64,000 nucleotides of DNA from Mycobacterium sp. 1164966.3 (GTDB lineage Bacteria > Actinomycetota > Actinomycetes > Mycobacteriales > Mycobacteriaceae): positions 52,469 to 116,468 of the forward strand of contig NZ_LZSG01000037.1 of NCBI RefSeq assembly GCF_001665395.1, read 5' to 3'. A program made the translations under genes and the position numbers. Numbering within the stretch: position 1 is the first letter of the stretch; each line of letters begins with the position of its first letter. Under the pieces are notes generated by a model, which searched no databases, had not been told where the DNA came from, and saw nothing but the letters and a program-made list of their open reading frames with translations. This document shows, in pieces, positions 34,896 through 44,253 of this stretch.

Positions 34896-35792
34896 TCAGA
34901 GCTCAGCGATGATCTTCTCGCGCTTCGCGCTGTATTCGGCCTCCGTAATAGCCCCGGTGGCGCGCAGCGTTTCGAGCTCCTGTAGCCGCTGAGAGGCGGG
35001 TGCTTGTGGAGGTGGTGGCATTGCGGAACCCCCGGGTTCGGACGGTGCCGCCCCGGCAGGTGCCGGGACCGCCTGGGCGTGCTGGGCGCGTCGCACTACG
35101 GCCATCACCTGCTGGCGCACCGCTGGGTAGTTGCGCAGATCGGTCGTGCCACCGAACGGCAGATTGTTCGCTTTGTAGATCTGCAGGATCTCCATCAGCA
35201 GGTCGGGTTGACCCCTCAAATCGTAGGTCTTGTTGTCCTCGGTGCTGGTGAACTGTGCCGGTACCACGCCGGCAATCAATCCGCTGGCCTGCCAATCAAT
35301 TTCGTACTCACGCGTGTTCGGGTCCACCAGTACGACAACCTTGCCCGACGTGACGATGGCCTGTTTGGCGATGTCGACGATCACCCGCTTGTCGCTGTCG
35401 AACCCAAACCCGGGACCGGAGATGCGCAGGTTCAATCTGACCACCGGGCGCTCGTTGACACGCATTCCCGTCTCGGAAAGGCCGATGATCTGGGCCACCG
35501 TCAGCACCCCGGTCTGGCGCAGGGCCGCGGACTTGGCCGACGAGCGGGCGCCGCGGTTGGCCAGCCACAGGGCAACCGCCACATCCGCAATGGTGATCAA
35601 CGCCCCGACATACAACATCCATCCGATGTTGTCCTGCACCAGCGAGCCAAGCGAGCCCGTGTCGATTCCATTACCGGAGAATTGCGAACCGATCATGGAC
35701 GGAAGCAAGAAGTAAGCGGCAATGAAGATCGGCCCGACGATCCCTCCGCAGATCAGGACGAATAGTTGGGCCTTTAGATAACGCGCTAACAT
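34896..35792 (-). CDS. SHOCT-tailed membrane protein, paralogue 2 (inverted)
   Basis: A 298-residue member of the same family as its neighbours but on the minus strand and more diverged. Two membrane helices (LFVLICGGIVGPIFIAAYFLL, longer first loop of about 30 residues, then GWMLYVGALITIADVAVALWL), the shared core (VVRLNLRISGPGFGF, KVVVLVDPNTREYEIDW, NKTYDLRGQPDLLMEILQIYKANN), a Pro/Ala/Gln linker and a SHOCT end (RLQELETLRATGAITEAEYS). It does not carry the GATCGGTAGC element of the other two. Function unknown. Confidence 0.78.
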   Translation of the reverse strand: MLARYLKAQLFVLICGGIVGPIFIAAYFLLPSMIGSQFSGNGIDTGSLGSLVQDNIGWMLYVGALITIADVAVALWLANRGARSSAKSAALRQTGVLTVAQIIGLSETGMRVNERPVVRLNLRISGPGFGFDSDKRVIVDIAKQAIVTSGKVVVLVDPNTREYEIDWQASGLIAGVVPAQFTSTEDNKTYDLRGQPDLLMEILQIYKANNLPFGGTTDLRNYPAVRQQVMAVVRRAQHAQAVPAPAGAAPSEPGGSAMPPPPQAPASQRLQELETLRATGAITEAEYSAKREKIIAEL

Positions 35793-35982
35793 TGCCGGCT
35801 CCTGTCGTTTCGAGGCAGATCAGAGTGTAATGCTTAGCCCTGCCATATGCGCTGCTCTGCTGGAAAGCGTTGCGACGTCGCACACCGATTTTGAGAGGTA
35901 CATCCTGTTCAAGATGCCGCCGACGATCCTTTGTCGGTTTCGGCTCGCCCTTGCGCCCTAGCAAGCTGCCCGCCGAGTTCGG

Positions 35983-36011
35983 GATCGGTAGCGCCGATTT
36001 GGCGTTAATGT
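35983..36011 (+). promoter_or_regulatory. GATCGGTAGC promoter-like element, site 2
   Basis: GATCGGTAGC (35983-35992) with TAATGT 23 nt from its first base (36006-36011), 37 nt before the start of SHOCT paralogue 3. The 35793-36047 gap shows no other gene. Confidence 0.45.
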
Positions 36012-36047
36012 GACAGGAACTGTCGGGTATCGGGGGGAAGTAGGCAC

Positions 36048-36836
36048 ATGTTGTGGCGCTATGTGAAATTGCAGTTTTCCATGCTGGTATGCGGCGTGGT
36101 CGGGCCGTTATTTCTGATCGAATATTTTTCAAGCGGCAGGCCCAGCGGTTCTAAGTGGATGTTGTACGTCGGCCTGTTCGTGACCGTCTACGTGTTCTTG
36201 GTCCCGCCGATGCAGATCATCCGCGGTTCGAAAGCGGCGGCCAGGAGGGCGGCGTTGGAACAGGGCGGTGTGCTCGCGCTCGCTGAGGTCACGGGCATCG
36301 CTCAGACGGGTACGCAAATCAACGATCAACCGCTGGTCAAAGTGCAGCTACACATCTCCGGTTCGGGGTTCGAGCCATTCAACAGCGAGGACCGGCTCGT
36401 TGCCAGTGTCAGCCGTCTGCCGAACATTACCGCGCGCAAGCTGGTCGTCGTCGTTGACCCCGCTACCCAGGAACACCAAATCGACTGGGAGCGAAGCGCT
36501 TTAGTGAACGGCCTGGTGCCCATGAAGTTCGCCGTCGCTGAAGACGACAAGACCTATGACCTGAGCGGGCAGACCGGCCCGGTAATGGAAATCCTGCAGA
36601 TCCTCAAGGCCAACAATGTTCAGCTGAACGACGATATTCGGTCGAATCCCGCAGCGCGTCAGCAGGTCCTGGCGGTGGTGCGCAAGGCCGCGGAGCAGCA
36701 GGCAGTGGCAGCGCCGGCCGCACCGCAAGCGTCGACCGCCGAGCGTCTGCAGAACCTCGAGACGCTACGCGCCAGCGGCGCGGTGACCGAGGAGGAATAC
36801 AACACCCACCGGGTTCGGATCATTTCGCAGATGTGA
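36048..36836 (+). CDS. SHOCT-tailed membrane protein, paralogue 3
   Basis: A 262-residue near-duplicate of the protein at 33566: LWRY[LV]KLQ at the start, two membrane helices, QLHISGSGFEPFN, ITARKLVVVVDP and a SHOCT end (AERLQNLETLRASGAVTEEEYN). Divergence is concentrated in the membrane helices and linker, as expected for a duplication followed by specialisation. The upstream 60 bp are also alike (GATCGGTAGCGCC). Function unknown. Confidence 0.78.
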   Translation: MLWRYVKLQFSMLVCGVVGPLFLIEYFSSGRPSGSKWMLYVGLFVTVYVFLVPPMQIIRGSKAAARRAALEQGGVLALAEVTGIAQTGTQINDQPLVKVQLHISGSGFEPFNSEDRLVASVSRLPNITARKLVVVVDPATQEHQIDWERSALVNGLVPMKFAVAEDDKTYDLSGQTGPVMEILQILKANNVQLNDDIRSNPAARQQVLAVVRKAAEQQAVAAPAAPQASTAERLQNLETLRASGAVTEEEYNTHRVRIISQM

Positions 36837-36847
36837 CCCCATGTTGG

Positions 36848-36876
36848 GATCGGTAGCAACTCGGCCCGTGTCTACT
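36848..36876 (+). promoter_or_regulatory. GATCGGTAGC promoter-like element, site 3
   Basis: GATCGGTAGC (36848-36857) with TCTACT 23 nt from its first base (36871-36876), ahead of the small secreted protein. The only copy not in front of a SHOCT gene. Confidence 0.4.
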
Positions 36877-36981
36877 TATGCCGGCACAAAACAGGCAGAA
36901 TTGCCCATCACCCGGGCCTGTCCGCCGGGACATACCATGGCGGAAGGTCCGCGGCGGGCCCGGTAGCAAAGGAAGTCCAGC

Positions 36982-37338
36982 ATGGTCATCACCCGCATGC
37001 CAAGACGAGGAGTCGGCCGGCTCGCAACGGCCATGTTGGTGTCCGGCGGTCTGGGTCTGGCCTGCCTGGGGGCGGGCTCGGGTGCCGCCCTGGCCATACC
37101 GTCGAGTCCACACCACTGGTGCCCGGGGGATTCGATGAATCCTCCGACCGGCCCGGGGGCCGACAAAGTTTGGGACATGAGTGTCTGCCACACCTGGTAT
37201 TTCGTCAAAGAAGGATATGGCAACGTCCAAACTAGATATGGCACTGTCAGTGGCAATGTTTTCGATGGAGACAACCCGCCTCCCGGCGCGATCAAAGACT
37301 GCGGCTACGACTTGATCGGTATTCCGATCCATTGTTAG
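36982..37338 (+). CDS. Small secreted protein of unknown function
   Basis: A 118-residue protein. The signal peptide has a basic start (MVITRMPRRGVGRLA), a hydrophobic stretch with VSGGLGLACLGAGSG, and cleavage after ALA at about 38. The mature protein of about 80 residues has four cysteines (HHWCPG, SVCHTW, KDCGYD, IHC at the last residue), probably two disulfides, and a Pro-rich middle. AAAGGAAG precedes ATG 36982. This looks like the widely conserved mycobacterial WCPGD secreted family, whose role is unknown to me. It shares a promoter motif with the SHOCT genes upstream. Confidence 0.75.
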   Translation: MVITRMPRRGVGRLATAMLVSGGLGLACLGAGSGAALAIPSSPHHWCPGDSMNPPTGPGADKVWDMSVCHTWYFVKEGYGNVQTRYGTVSGNVFDGDNPPPGAIKDCGYDLIGIPIHC

Positions 37339-37392
37339 AAAGGCGTTTACGAAGTCGACTTTGTCCGTCTGAATCGTACCGAACGCCCCAAC

Positions 37393-38247
<855 letters not shown>

Positions 38248-38273
38248 ACCGGCGAGCGTGCTATGAACTCCGA

Positions 38274-39470
38274 GTGACCAGTAGCGCGAAGTCCAACGGA
38301 CCCAAAAAAGGAATCGTGATCGTCGGCGGCGGACTCGGCGCCGCCCGCACCGCTGAGCAACTGCGCCGGGCCGACTACACCGGTCCCATCACGATCGTCA
38401 GCGACGAGGTGCATCTGCCCTACGACCGGCCCCCGCTGTCCAAGGAAGTGCTGCGCAGCGAGGTCGACGACGTCGCGCTCAAGCCGCGCGAATGGTACGA
38501 CGAAAAAGACGTCGCGCTGCGGCTGGGATCCGCGGCCGTCAGCCTGGACACCACCGCGCAGACGGTGACGCTTTCGGACGGATCCGTGCTCGGCTACGAC
38601 GAACTCGTGATCGCTACCGGTTTGGTGCCGCGGCTCATCCCGTCGTTCCCCGATCTGGAGGGCATTCGGGTGCTCCGGTCGTTCGACCAGAGCATGGCGT
38701 TGCGCACCCATGCGTCGGCGGCCAATCGCGTCGTCATCGTCGGCGCCGGCTTCATCGGATGTGAGGTCGCGGCCAGCCTGCGCAGCCTGGGCGTGGAAGT
38801 GGCGTTGGTGGAGCCCCAGCCCACCCCATTGGCGGCCGTCCTCGGCGAGCAGATCGGCGAACTGGTGACGCGGCTGCATCGCGCCGAGGGAGTCGACGTG
38901 CGCACCGGGGTGGGCGTGGCCGAAGTGCGCGGCGAGGGCCACGTCGACACCGTGGTGCTCAGCGACGGTACAGAACTGGCAGCAGACCTGGTGGTCGTCG
39001 GCATCGGGTCGCGTCCGGCGACCGAGTGGCTGGACGGCAGCGGCATCGAGGTCGATAACGGCGTCATCTGCGACGAAGCCGGACGCACCAGCGCGCCAAA
39101 CGTGTGGGCACTCGGAGACGTCGCTTCCTGGCGTGATCCCACGGGACATCAAGCGCGCGTGGAACATTGGAGCAACGTCGCGGACCAGGCCCGGGTCGTG
39201 GTGCCGGCGATGCTGGGCCAGGACGTGCCGTCGGCCGTGGTGGTCCCGTACTTCTGGAGCGACCAGTACGACGTGAAGATCCAATGCCTGGGCGAGCCGG
39301 AAGCCACCGACATCGTGCATCTGGTCGAGGATGACGGCCGCAAGTTCTTGGCCTACTACGAGCGTGACGGCGTGCTCGTCGGCGTGGTCGGCGGTGGAAT
39401 GCCAGGCAAGGTGATGAAGGTCCGCGCCAAAATCGCTGCCGCCACACCCATTTCGGAAGTGCTGGGCTGA
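38274..39470 (+). CDS. FAD-dependent ferredoxin/rubredoxin reductase
   Basis: A 398-residue flavoprotein equivalent to Rv0688. FAD motif VIVGGGLGAARTAEQL, NAD(P)H motif VVIVGAGFIGCEVAASL, the second FAD motif NVWALGDVASW and the reductase C-terminal domain (YFWSDQYDVKIQCLG) are intact. It probably reduces a ferredoxin serving a P450 or oxygenase. It lies 26 bp after the SDR gene and ends 1 bp before the AraC gene, so all three may be one transcription unit. Confidence 0.9.
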   Translation: MTSSAKSNGPKKGIVIVGGGLGAARTAEQLRRADYTGPITIVSDEVHLPYDRPPLSKEVLRSEVDDVALKPREWYDEKDVALRLGSAAVSLDTTAQTVTLSDGSVLGYDELVIATGLVPRLIPSFPDLEGIRVLRSFDQSMALRTHASAANRVVIVGAGFIGCEVAASLRSLGVEVALVEPQPTPLAAVLGEQIGELVTRLHRAEGVDVRTGVGVAEVRGEGHVDTVVLSDGTELAADLVVVGIGSRPATEWLDGSGIEVDNGVICDEAGRTSAPNVWALGDVASWRDPTGHQARVEHWSNVADQARVVVPAMLGQDVPSAVVVPYFWSDQYDVKIQCLGEPEATDIVHLVEDDGRKFLAYYERDGVLVGVVGGGMPGKVMKVRAKIAAATPISEVLG

Positions 39471-39471
39471 C

Positions 39472-40290
39472 ATGGCTGGCCCGCGGTTGTATCGGCCGCG
39501 GCCGCCGCTTGCCGAGCACATCGAGTATTTCGGCTACTGGGAGCGGGGTAGCGCGATCGGCGCGCACACCAGCCGGGCGCTGCCTCGAGGAGCCGCCACG
39601 GTGATCATCGACGTCGGCGACGGCAACGACCTCGGCTTCTATGCCGCCGATGGCGGCACCCGGCTATCGGTTCCGCCGGCTTTCCTCGTCGGGCCGGGTG
39701 TGGCCTCCTACATCACCCGGGTCCAAGCCACTCAGACCGTCATGACGATCCACTTCCGTCCGGCGGGGGCGCAGCCATTCGTCGGATGTCCCCTGGGGGA
39801 GCTGGAAGACACCTGCGCTGGTCTGGCGGATCTCTGGGGTTCGGACGCCGACTTGCTGCTGGACCAGCTGGTCGAGACACGGTCGGCAAGGCGTCGGGTG
39901 GACTTAGTCGAGACGTTTCTGCTTCACCGCATGCGCTCGCAGTATGTGCCAGCACGCTCGGAGGTGGCTTCGGTAATCGTTGCCGCGGAACAAAATCCGT
40001 CGATGAGGGTCTCGAAAGCCCGCGACTTCACCGGCCTCTCAGCCAAGCGGTTCAACGCGGTGTTCCGTTCACGAGTCGGGTTGTCACCCAAGGCTTATCT
40101 TCGGGTGCGACGGCTGCAGGCGGCGCTGCGCGCGCTCGATGCGGCGGCGCCGGGCGCGCGAATCGCCGCCGATCTCGGGTACTTCCATCAGGCCCACTTC
40201 GTCCGGGAGTTCCAGGCGTTCGCGGCGATAACACCCACCCACTACGTACAGCGACGGTCGTCGATGCCCGGGCATGTCGCGCTTCGCTAG
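39472..40290 (+). CDS. AraC family transcriptional regulator
   Basis: A 272-residue protein with an N-terminal sensing domain of the DUF6597 type (GYWERGSAIGAHTSRALPRGAATVIIDVGD, a cupin-like beta domain) and a C-terminal AraC domain (about 165-265): MRVSKARDFTGLSAKRFNAVF, LSPKAYLRVRRLQAALRAL and IAADLGYFHQAHFVREFQAF. It starts one base after the reductase stop, so it may regulate the SDR/reductase pair (inference). Absent from this position in M. tuberculosis. Confidence 0.85.
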   Translation: MAGPRLYRPRPPLAEHIEYFGYWERGSAIGAHTSRALPRGAATVIIDVGDGNDLGFYAADGGTRLSVPPAFLVGPGVASYITRVQATQTVMTIHFRPAGAQPFVGCPLGELEDTCAGLADLWGSDADLLLDQLVETRSARRRVDLVETFLLHRMRSQYVPARSEVASVIVAAEQNPSMRVSKARDFTGLSAKRFNAVFRSRVGLSPKAYLRVRRLQAALRALDAAAPGARIAADLGYFHQAHFVREFQAFAAITPTHYVQRRSSMPGHVALR

Positions 40291-40322
40291 GTGCGGCTGA
40301 TGTCGTGCCCTCCGCTGCGTGT

Positions 40323-40361
40323 GAAACGTCGGCGATGGCTGAGAAACGTCGGCAATGGCTG
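40323..40361 (+). repeat. 19-bp tandem repeat upstream of the methyltransferase gene
   Basis: GAAACGTCGGCGATGGCTG (40323-40341) and GAAACGTCGGCAATGGCTG (40343-40361) differ by one base and repeat at a 20-bp period, two helical turns. The 40291-40496 gap has no gene. Confidence 0.5.
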
Positions 40362-40496
40362 TTAAACCAGGGCGCAGAATCGCCCCTCAAAGAGATTCCG
40401 CCCTGGCTGCACACCAAAAGCCCTGCCTTCACACCGAAACCCCGGTGCGACCGAAAAATACAAGCCAGGCCACGGTCCGGCATCGATGATGAACCC

Positions 40497-41318
40497 ATGG
40501 ACACACATCACCGAGCGGTGGCCGATACGGCGCTGTTGGTCGCCGCCATCCGCGCCCGCGAGTCGGCCCGTGCGGACGGCCTCTTCTGCGATCCATTCGC
40601 CGAGCGACTGGCTGGCGACCGCGGGCGAGAACTGCTTGCCGGAGCACTGACCTCGGCCGGCGAACAGTCCACCGCCCAGATCGTCGTGCGGACCCGCTTC
40701 TGGGACGAAGCCCTACTCGAAGCGGTGCCGCAAGGCGGGCAGGTCGTCATCATGGCGGCAGGGATGGACGCGCGAGCCTACCGCCTGCCCTGGCCGGACG
40801 GCACCGTCGTGTACGAACTCGACCAGCCCCAGGTCCTTTCGGCCAAGGCCCGGTTGCTCGGCGGTGAGAACCCACGCTGCCGGCGCGTCCCGGTCGCCGT
40901 TGACCTGGCCGACGACTGGGCCGCCGCCATCCGGTCCGCCGGCCTGACCGAGGGCACGCCCACCGTGTGGCTACTCGAAGGCCTGCTGCAGTACCTCGAC
41001 GAGAGTGCGGTCCACACGTTGTTCGATCGCATCGACGCGCTGTCCGCACCCGGCTCTGTGTTGCTGTACGAGGTTATAGGCAAGTCGCTGCTCGAATCCG
41101 ATTCCATGGCACCGGTTTTGGAATCGATGGCGAAGAACGGCGCGCCGTGGTTGTTCGGCACCGATGAACCAGAACAGCTTGCTGCGCGCCGTGGTTGGTC
41201 GGCGACGGTGATCGACGTGGCCGAAGTCGGGAATCGCTACGACCGCTGGTTCGCGCCGATGGTCCCGATGGATGTCGAGGGCGTGCCGCGCGGCTACTTC
41301 GTCAAGGCGGCGAAGTAG
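40497..41318 (+). CDS. Class I SAM-dependent methyltransferase (LCM/Ppm1 type)
   Basis: A 273-residue methyltransferase of the leucine carboxyl methyltransferase-like family. The start MDTHHRAVADTALLVAAIRA, the ARADGLFCDPFAERLAG motif, the SAM-binding VVIMAAGMDARAYRLPW and VYELDQPQVLSAK (acidic residue for ribose), and WLLEGLLQYL are all as in the large mycobacterial family. Substrate unknown; some relatives methylate small polyketides. The frame is open further upstream, but ATG 40497 fits the family start. It converges with the VOC gene, with only 15 bp between. Confidence 0.85.
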   Translation: MDTHHRAVADTALLVAAIRARESARADGLFCDPFAERLAGDRGRELLAGALTSAGEQSTAQIVVRTRFWDEALLEAVPQGGQVVIMAAGMDARAYRLPWPDGTVVYELDQPQVLSAKARLLGGENPRCRRVPVAVDLADDWAAAIRSAGLTEGTPTVWLLEGLLQYLDESAVHTLFDRIDALSAPGSVLLYEVIGKSLLESDSMAPVLESMAKNGAPWLFGTDEPEQLAARRGWSATVIDVAEVGNRYDRWFAPMVPMDVEGVPRGYFVKAAK

Positions 41319-41333
41319 GTCATTGCGGCAATC

Positions 41334-42611
41334 TCAGAATTGGCCTAGATAGAAGCGGGCGCCCTGGTCGTCGACGCACTCGGCCGTCACGCCGTACGGC
41401 TGACGCGACGGTTCGGCCAGCACGGTGCCGCCCGCCTCGCGAACCCGCGTGACTGCCGAGTCGATGTCCGCAACCGTCCACATCGGCACGGTAACCGGAC
41501 GGGGGCTGCCGCCCGCAGCGCCGGCCATCGGATGGACAGTCTCGACCTGCCAGCCATCCGCCACCCGGCCAGGCGCAAAGGTCCAGCCCAACACCCGGCC
41601 GTAGAAGTCGCGGAACGCGGCCGAATCCGGCACCTGGTAGGTGACATACGACAGCTCACCCGGCCCGGAACCGTTGAGTTCGGGCCGTTTCTGGCCACCG
41701 GCCGGTTGATACACGGCGAACGCCGCGCCCTGCGGATCGACGGCGTCGAGCAGCACGCCGAAGTCTCTGTGCTCGATTTCGCCGGGCACACCGCCCGCCG
41801 CGATGATCGAGTCGCGCGCCGCCTGCACATCGTCGACCGCGTAGCAGCAGAACAGCGTCGGCTCGACGTCATCTGCCGAAATGCCGGTCGGCAGTTCGGT
41901 ATTCGTCACCTGGTGCGACTGGCGGTCGTAGGTCCAGCCCAAGACGTGCCCGTAGAAGGCGGCCGCGCGATCGGCATCGGGCACCCACACCGACACGTAG
42001 CCGATGTCGCCGTGTCGGATGCCGGCAACGGGGGTACTTGTCGGACCGCTGAGCATCCAGCGATGACCGAACGGGTCGATGATGGTCGCGTTGCGCGCTC
42101 CGTAATTCTCGTAGATCTCGCGCTCCACCGTGGCGCCGTGTTCGCGCGCCCGCTGCAAAGCGGTGTCGGTGTCGGCGACGTGCAGCATCAGGCTCACCGA
42201 AACCGACTGCGGCGCAGGGGCTTTCAACCCGAGTTCGGGATATTCGTCGGCCAGGTACAGCACGCCGTCACCGATCGCGACTTCCGCATGCCCGATTCGC
42301 CCGTCGTCCATCACGATCGGCTCACCCAGCACGGTGGCCTCGAAAGCATCGGTGTACCAGGCGATCGCGGCACGCGCGTCGGCTACGGCCAGGTAGGGCA
42401 GGGCCGCGGGGCGCGGCGGCCGGTCTTCGGTCGATGGTTCGTTCAGCTCGGAAATGGCTGTGGCGGTGCCGCTCATGAGAACTCCTTCCGGTAGTGACAA
42501 TGCGGATTCCAGGCGCCGGCGCAGCTGCGCGGCGAAGGCCGGATCTGGTTGCACCGGAAGGTCATCGGTGTGCAGGACGCTGAGCGGGTCCCGACGGTCG
42601 CGCAAACTCAT
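41334..42611 (-). CDS. VOC-domain protein with sigma-partner N-terminus
   Basis: A 425-residue protein. An N-terminal 47-residue helix (MSLRDRRDPLSVLHTDDLPV, then DPAFAAQLRRRLESALSLPEG) precedes three vicinal-oxygen-chelate units at about 70-190, 195-305 and 315-425 (PYLAVADARAAIAWYTDAFEA; IGYVSVWVPDADRAAAFYGHVLGW; LSYVTYQVPDSAAFRDFYGRVLGW). The start ATG overlaps the stop of the ECF sigma factor (ATGA), and the DPAFA-LRRRLE helix is the segment seen in VOC proteins encoded next to such sigma factors. It probably senses a small molecule or holds the sigma factor (inference). A second in-frame start, MSGTATAISE at 42475, would remove the helix. Confidence 0.75.
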   Translation of the reverse strand: MSLRDRRDPLSVLHTDDLPVQPDPAFAAQLRRRLESALSLPEGVLMSGTATAISELNEPSTEDRPPRPAALPYLAVADARAAIAWYTDAFEATVLGEPIVMDDGRIGHAEVAIGDGVLYLADEYPELGLKAPAPQSVSVSLMLHVADTDTALQRAREHGATVEREIYENYGARNATIIDPFGHRWMLSGPTSTPVAGIRHGDIGYVSVWVPDADRAAAFYGHVLGWTYDRQSHQVTNTELPTGISADDVEPTLFCCYAVDDVQAARDSIIAAGGVPGEIEHRDFGVLLDAVDPQGAAFAVYQPAGGQKRPELNGSGPGELSYVTYQVPDSAAFRDFYGRVLGWTFAPGRVADGWQVETVHPMAGAAGGSPRPVTVPMWTVADIDSAVTRVREAGGTVLAEPSRQPYGVTAECVDDQGARFYLGQF

Positions 42612-43162
42612 GACGTCCCTCCTTCCGGATACTCCTGTTTGAACGCCTTCCGGGCACGGACCAACAGCGCCTCGGTGGCATGCACGGTGCGCCCGATGAG
42701 TCGCGCGCATTCGTCTACCGTGCAGTCGTCCATATAGCGCAGCACCAATACGGTCCGGTGCGGCTCGGTCAGCCGGGTCAGGACGCTTTCGGCCACCAGT
42801 CGATCCAGTTCGGCGTCCCAGTCGTCGATCGCCCCTTCGAGGATGGGTTCCGGCAGCTCGGCCACCGGGACGGCGGGGCGGGCTTGCCGGCGCCGATAGT
42901 GGTCCGCCAGCTTGTGGCGGGCCACGCCGAGCAACCACGGGACCGCTATCGGCAGCGGGTCAGTCTTGCGTGCGGCGTCCATCGCGGCCAGGAACGTTTC
43001 CGACGTCAGATCCTCGGCCGTCCCGCGATCGCCACATCGCCGGACGAAGTACCCGTACACCACCGGCAGTGCCTCGTCGTACAGCGCCAACAGCGCGCGT
43101 CGAGCATCGGATCGGTCGTCCGCTTCGGCGCTCACACCCTTATCGTCGCGGTGGCGGAGCAT
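42608..43162 (-). CDS. ECF RNA polymerase sigma factor
   Basis: A 184-residue group IV sigma factor. Region 2 (LLALYDEALPVVYGYFVRRCGD, then AEDLTSETFLAAMDA) and region 4 (LTRLTEPHRTVLVLRYMDDCTVDECARLI, ATEALLVRARKAF) are clear. ATG 43162 is chosen because it starts just before the region 2 helix; the open frame extends upstream into the end of the DUF2332 gene. It overlaps the VOC gene by ATGA. The 5' end contains the inverted repeat GCATTTTCCG...CGGAAAAATGC. Confidence 0.87.
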   Translation of the reverse strand: MLRHRDDKGVSAEADDRSDARRALLALYDEALPVVYGYFVRRCGDRGTAEDLTSETFLAAMDAARKTDPLPIAVPWLLGVARHKLADHYRRRQARPAVPVAELPEPILEGAIDDWDAELDRLVAESVLTRLTEPHRTVLVLRYMDDCTVDECARLIGRTVHATEALLVRARKAFKQEYPEGGTS

Positions 43163-43212
43163 TTTCCGACGCACGGGCCCGGAAAAATGCAAAAGAATCT
43201 TGCAAAAAGAAG

Positions 43213-44253
43213 CTATTGCCAGTTCACCGGCGGCCCGTGCGGATGGCATTCGCCGAGCACGCGCAACTCGCCGCCCGGCCAGCTGCGGACCCGCACCAAA
43301 AACTTCAGCTCGCCACCGTCGCGCGCGGGTTCGAGGGTCAGGTGTGCAAACGGCGAGCGGGTGTCGGCTTGACCGGCCAGCGCGTCAACCCCGTCGCGGA
43401 TCGCGGCCCGTTCGTCGACGGACAGGTACTGCCAGGTGATCGAATGCCACAGCACCGTCAGCGCGCCGTCGGTCAGGCTCACGCCGGCTACCGCCGCACT
43501 GGCCGTGTCGCGCACCAGCACCGCCGGGACTTCACGGGCGACCGCGATGGCGCCCCGCAGTCGATCCAGGCGGGCCCGCTGATCGGGCCAGACGTAGCTG
43601 AGCAACGTCATCTCCCCATCGGCGCGGGAGACGTCAAGGGGTGCGATGTCGTATCCGTACCGCTCGACGATACGCAGCGCACCGGGCGGCGGCAGCGCGC
43701 CGTGCCAGGCGTCGTCAATGGTCACCGGGGAGTCGGCCGGTCCCCACTGGCCACCGGCAAAGCGGTAGTGATAGCGGTCGGCCCGCAGGTTGAGCCCGGC
43801 GCTGGACCCGATCTCGAAAAGCCTTACGGGCAAGTCGAATCCGTGGTTGATCCGCAGCAGTGCGCCGACCAGCACGGCCGAGCGGCCCACCTCATTGGTC
43901 TGCGGTGGCTGGTCCAGAGCCGCGCGCAGCACGCCCGTGTTCGCCGCCGCGACCCGCACGATTTCCGGCCACGCGGCTTGGGCGTCCCAGCTTCCTCCGG
44001 TGCTGGGATACCAGCGGCGTAGAGCCGATGCCCGGCCGTCGAGCACCATCCGGTGCAGACCGCCGAGCAGTCGCAGCGGCACCGCTTGGGGCGACGGGGC
44101 ATCTTCGCGGCCGGCCAGGATGGTCGCGAACACACCGCCGGCTTCCACGTCGTCGGCCACCCGCTCGAACAGCTCGTCGTACATCGAAGAGCCGGAGGCG
44201 CCGCAGAATCGCCCCTGCGAGCGCAGGGTGTGTACCAGGTGCCCGGAATTCAT
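43213..44253 (-). CDS. DUF2332 family protein
   Basis: A 346-residue protein equivalent to Rv0690c. A methyltransferase-like fold is suggested by [19 protein letters not shown], and the rest is typical of DUF2332 ([53 protein letters not shown]). No catalytic residue can be assigned. Its start overlaps the mftR stop (ATGA), so it is cotranscribed with mftR and sits at the edge of the mycofactocin locus. Reaction unknown. Confidence 0.82.
   Translation of the reverse strand: MNSGHLVHTLRSQGRFCGASGSSMYDELFERVADDVEAGGVFATILAGREDAPSPQAVPLRLLGGLHRMVLDGRASALRRWYPSTGGSWDAQAAWPEIVRVAAANTGVLRAALDQPPQTNEVGRSAVLVGALLRINHGFDLPVRLFEIGSSAGLNLRADRYHYRFAGGQWGPADSPVTIDDAWHGALPPPGALRIVERYGYDIAPLDVSRADGEMTLLSYVWPDQRARLDRLRGAIAVAREVPAVLVRDTASAAVAGVSLTDGALTVLWHSITWQYLSVDERAAIRDGVDALAGQADTRSPFAHLTLEPARDGGELKFLVRVRSWPGGELRVLGECHPHGPPVNWQ

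Noticed and set aside
34896..35765. Plus-strand frame opposite SHOCT paralogue 2
   Set aside because: The minus-strand frame shares the family core with its two neighbours; the plus-strand frame has no such similarity.
39786..40496. Long N-terminal extension of the methyltransferase frame
   Set aside because: It overlaps the AraC gene in another frame and has no family similarity; the family start is ATG 40497.
42612..42938. Upstream continuation of the VOC frame through the sigma factor gene
   Set aside because: It is the sigma factor gene read in another frame; the ATG at 42611 is the coupled start.
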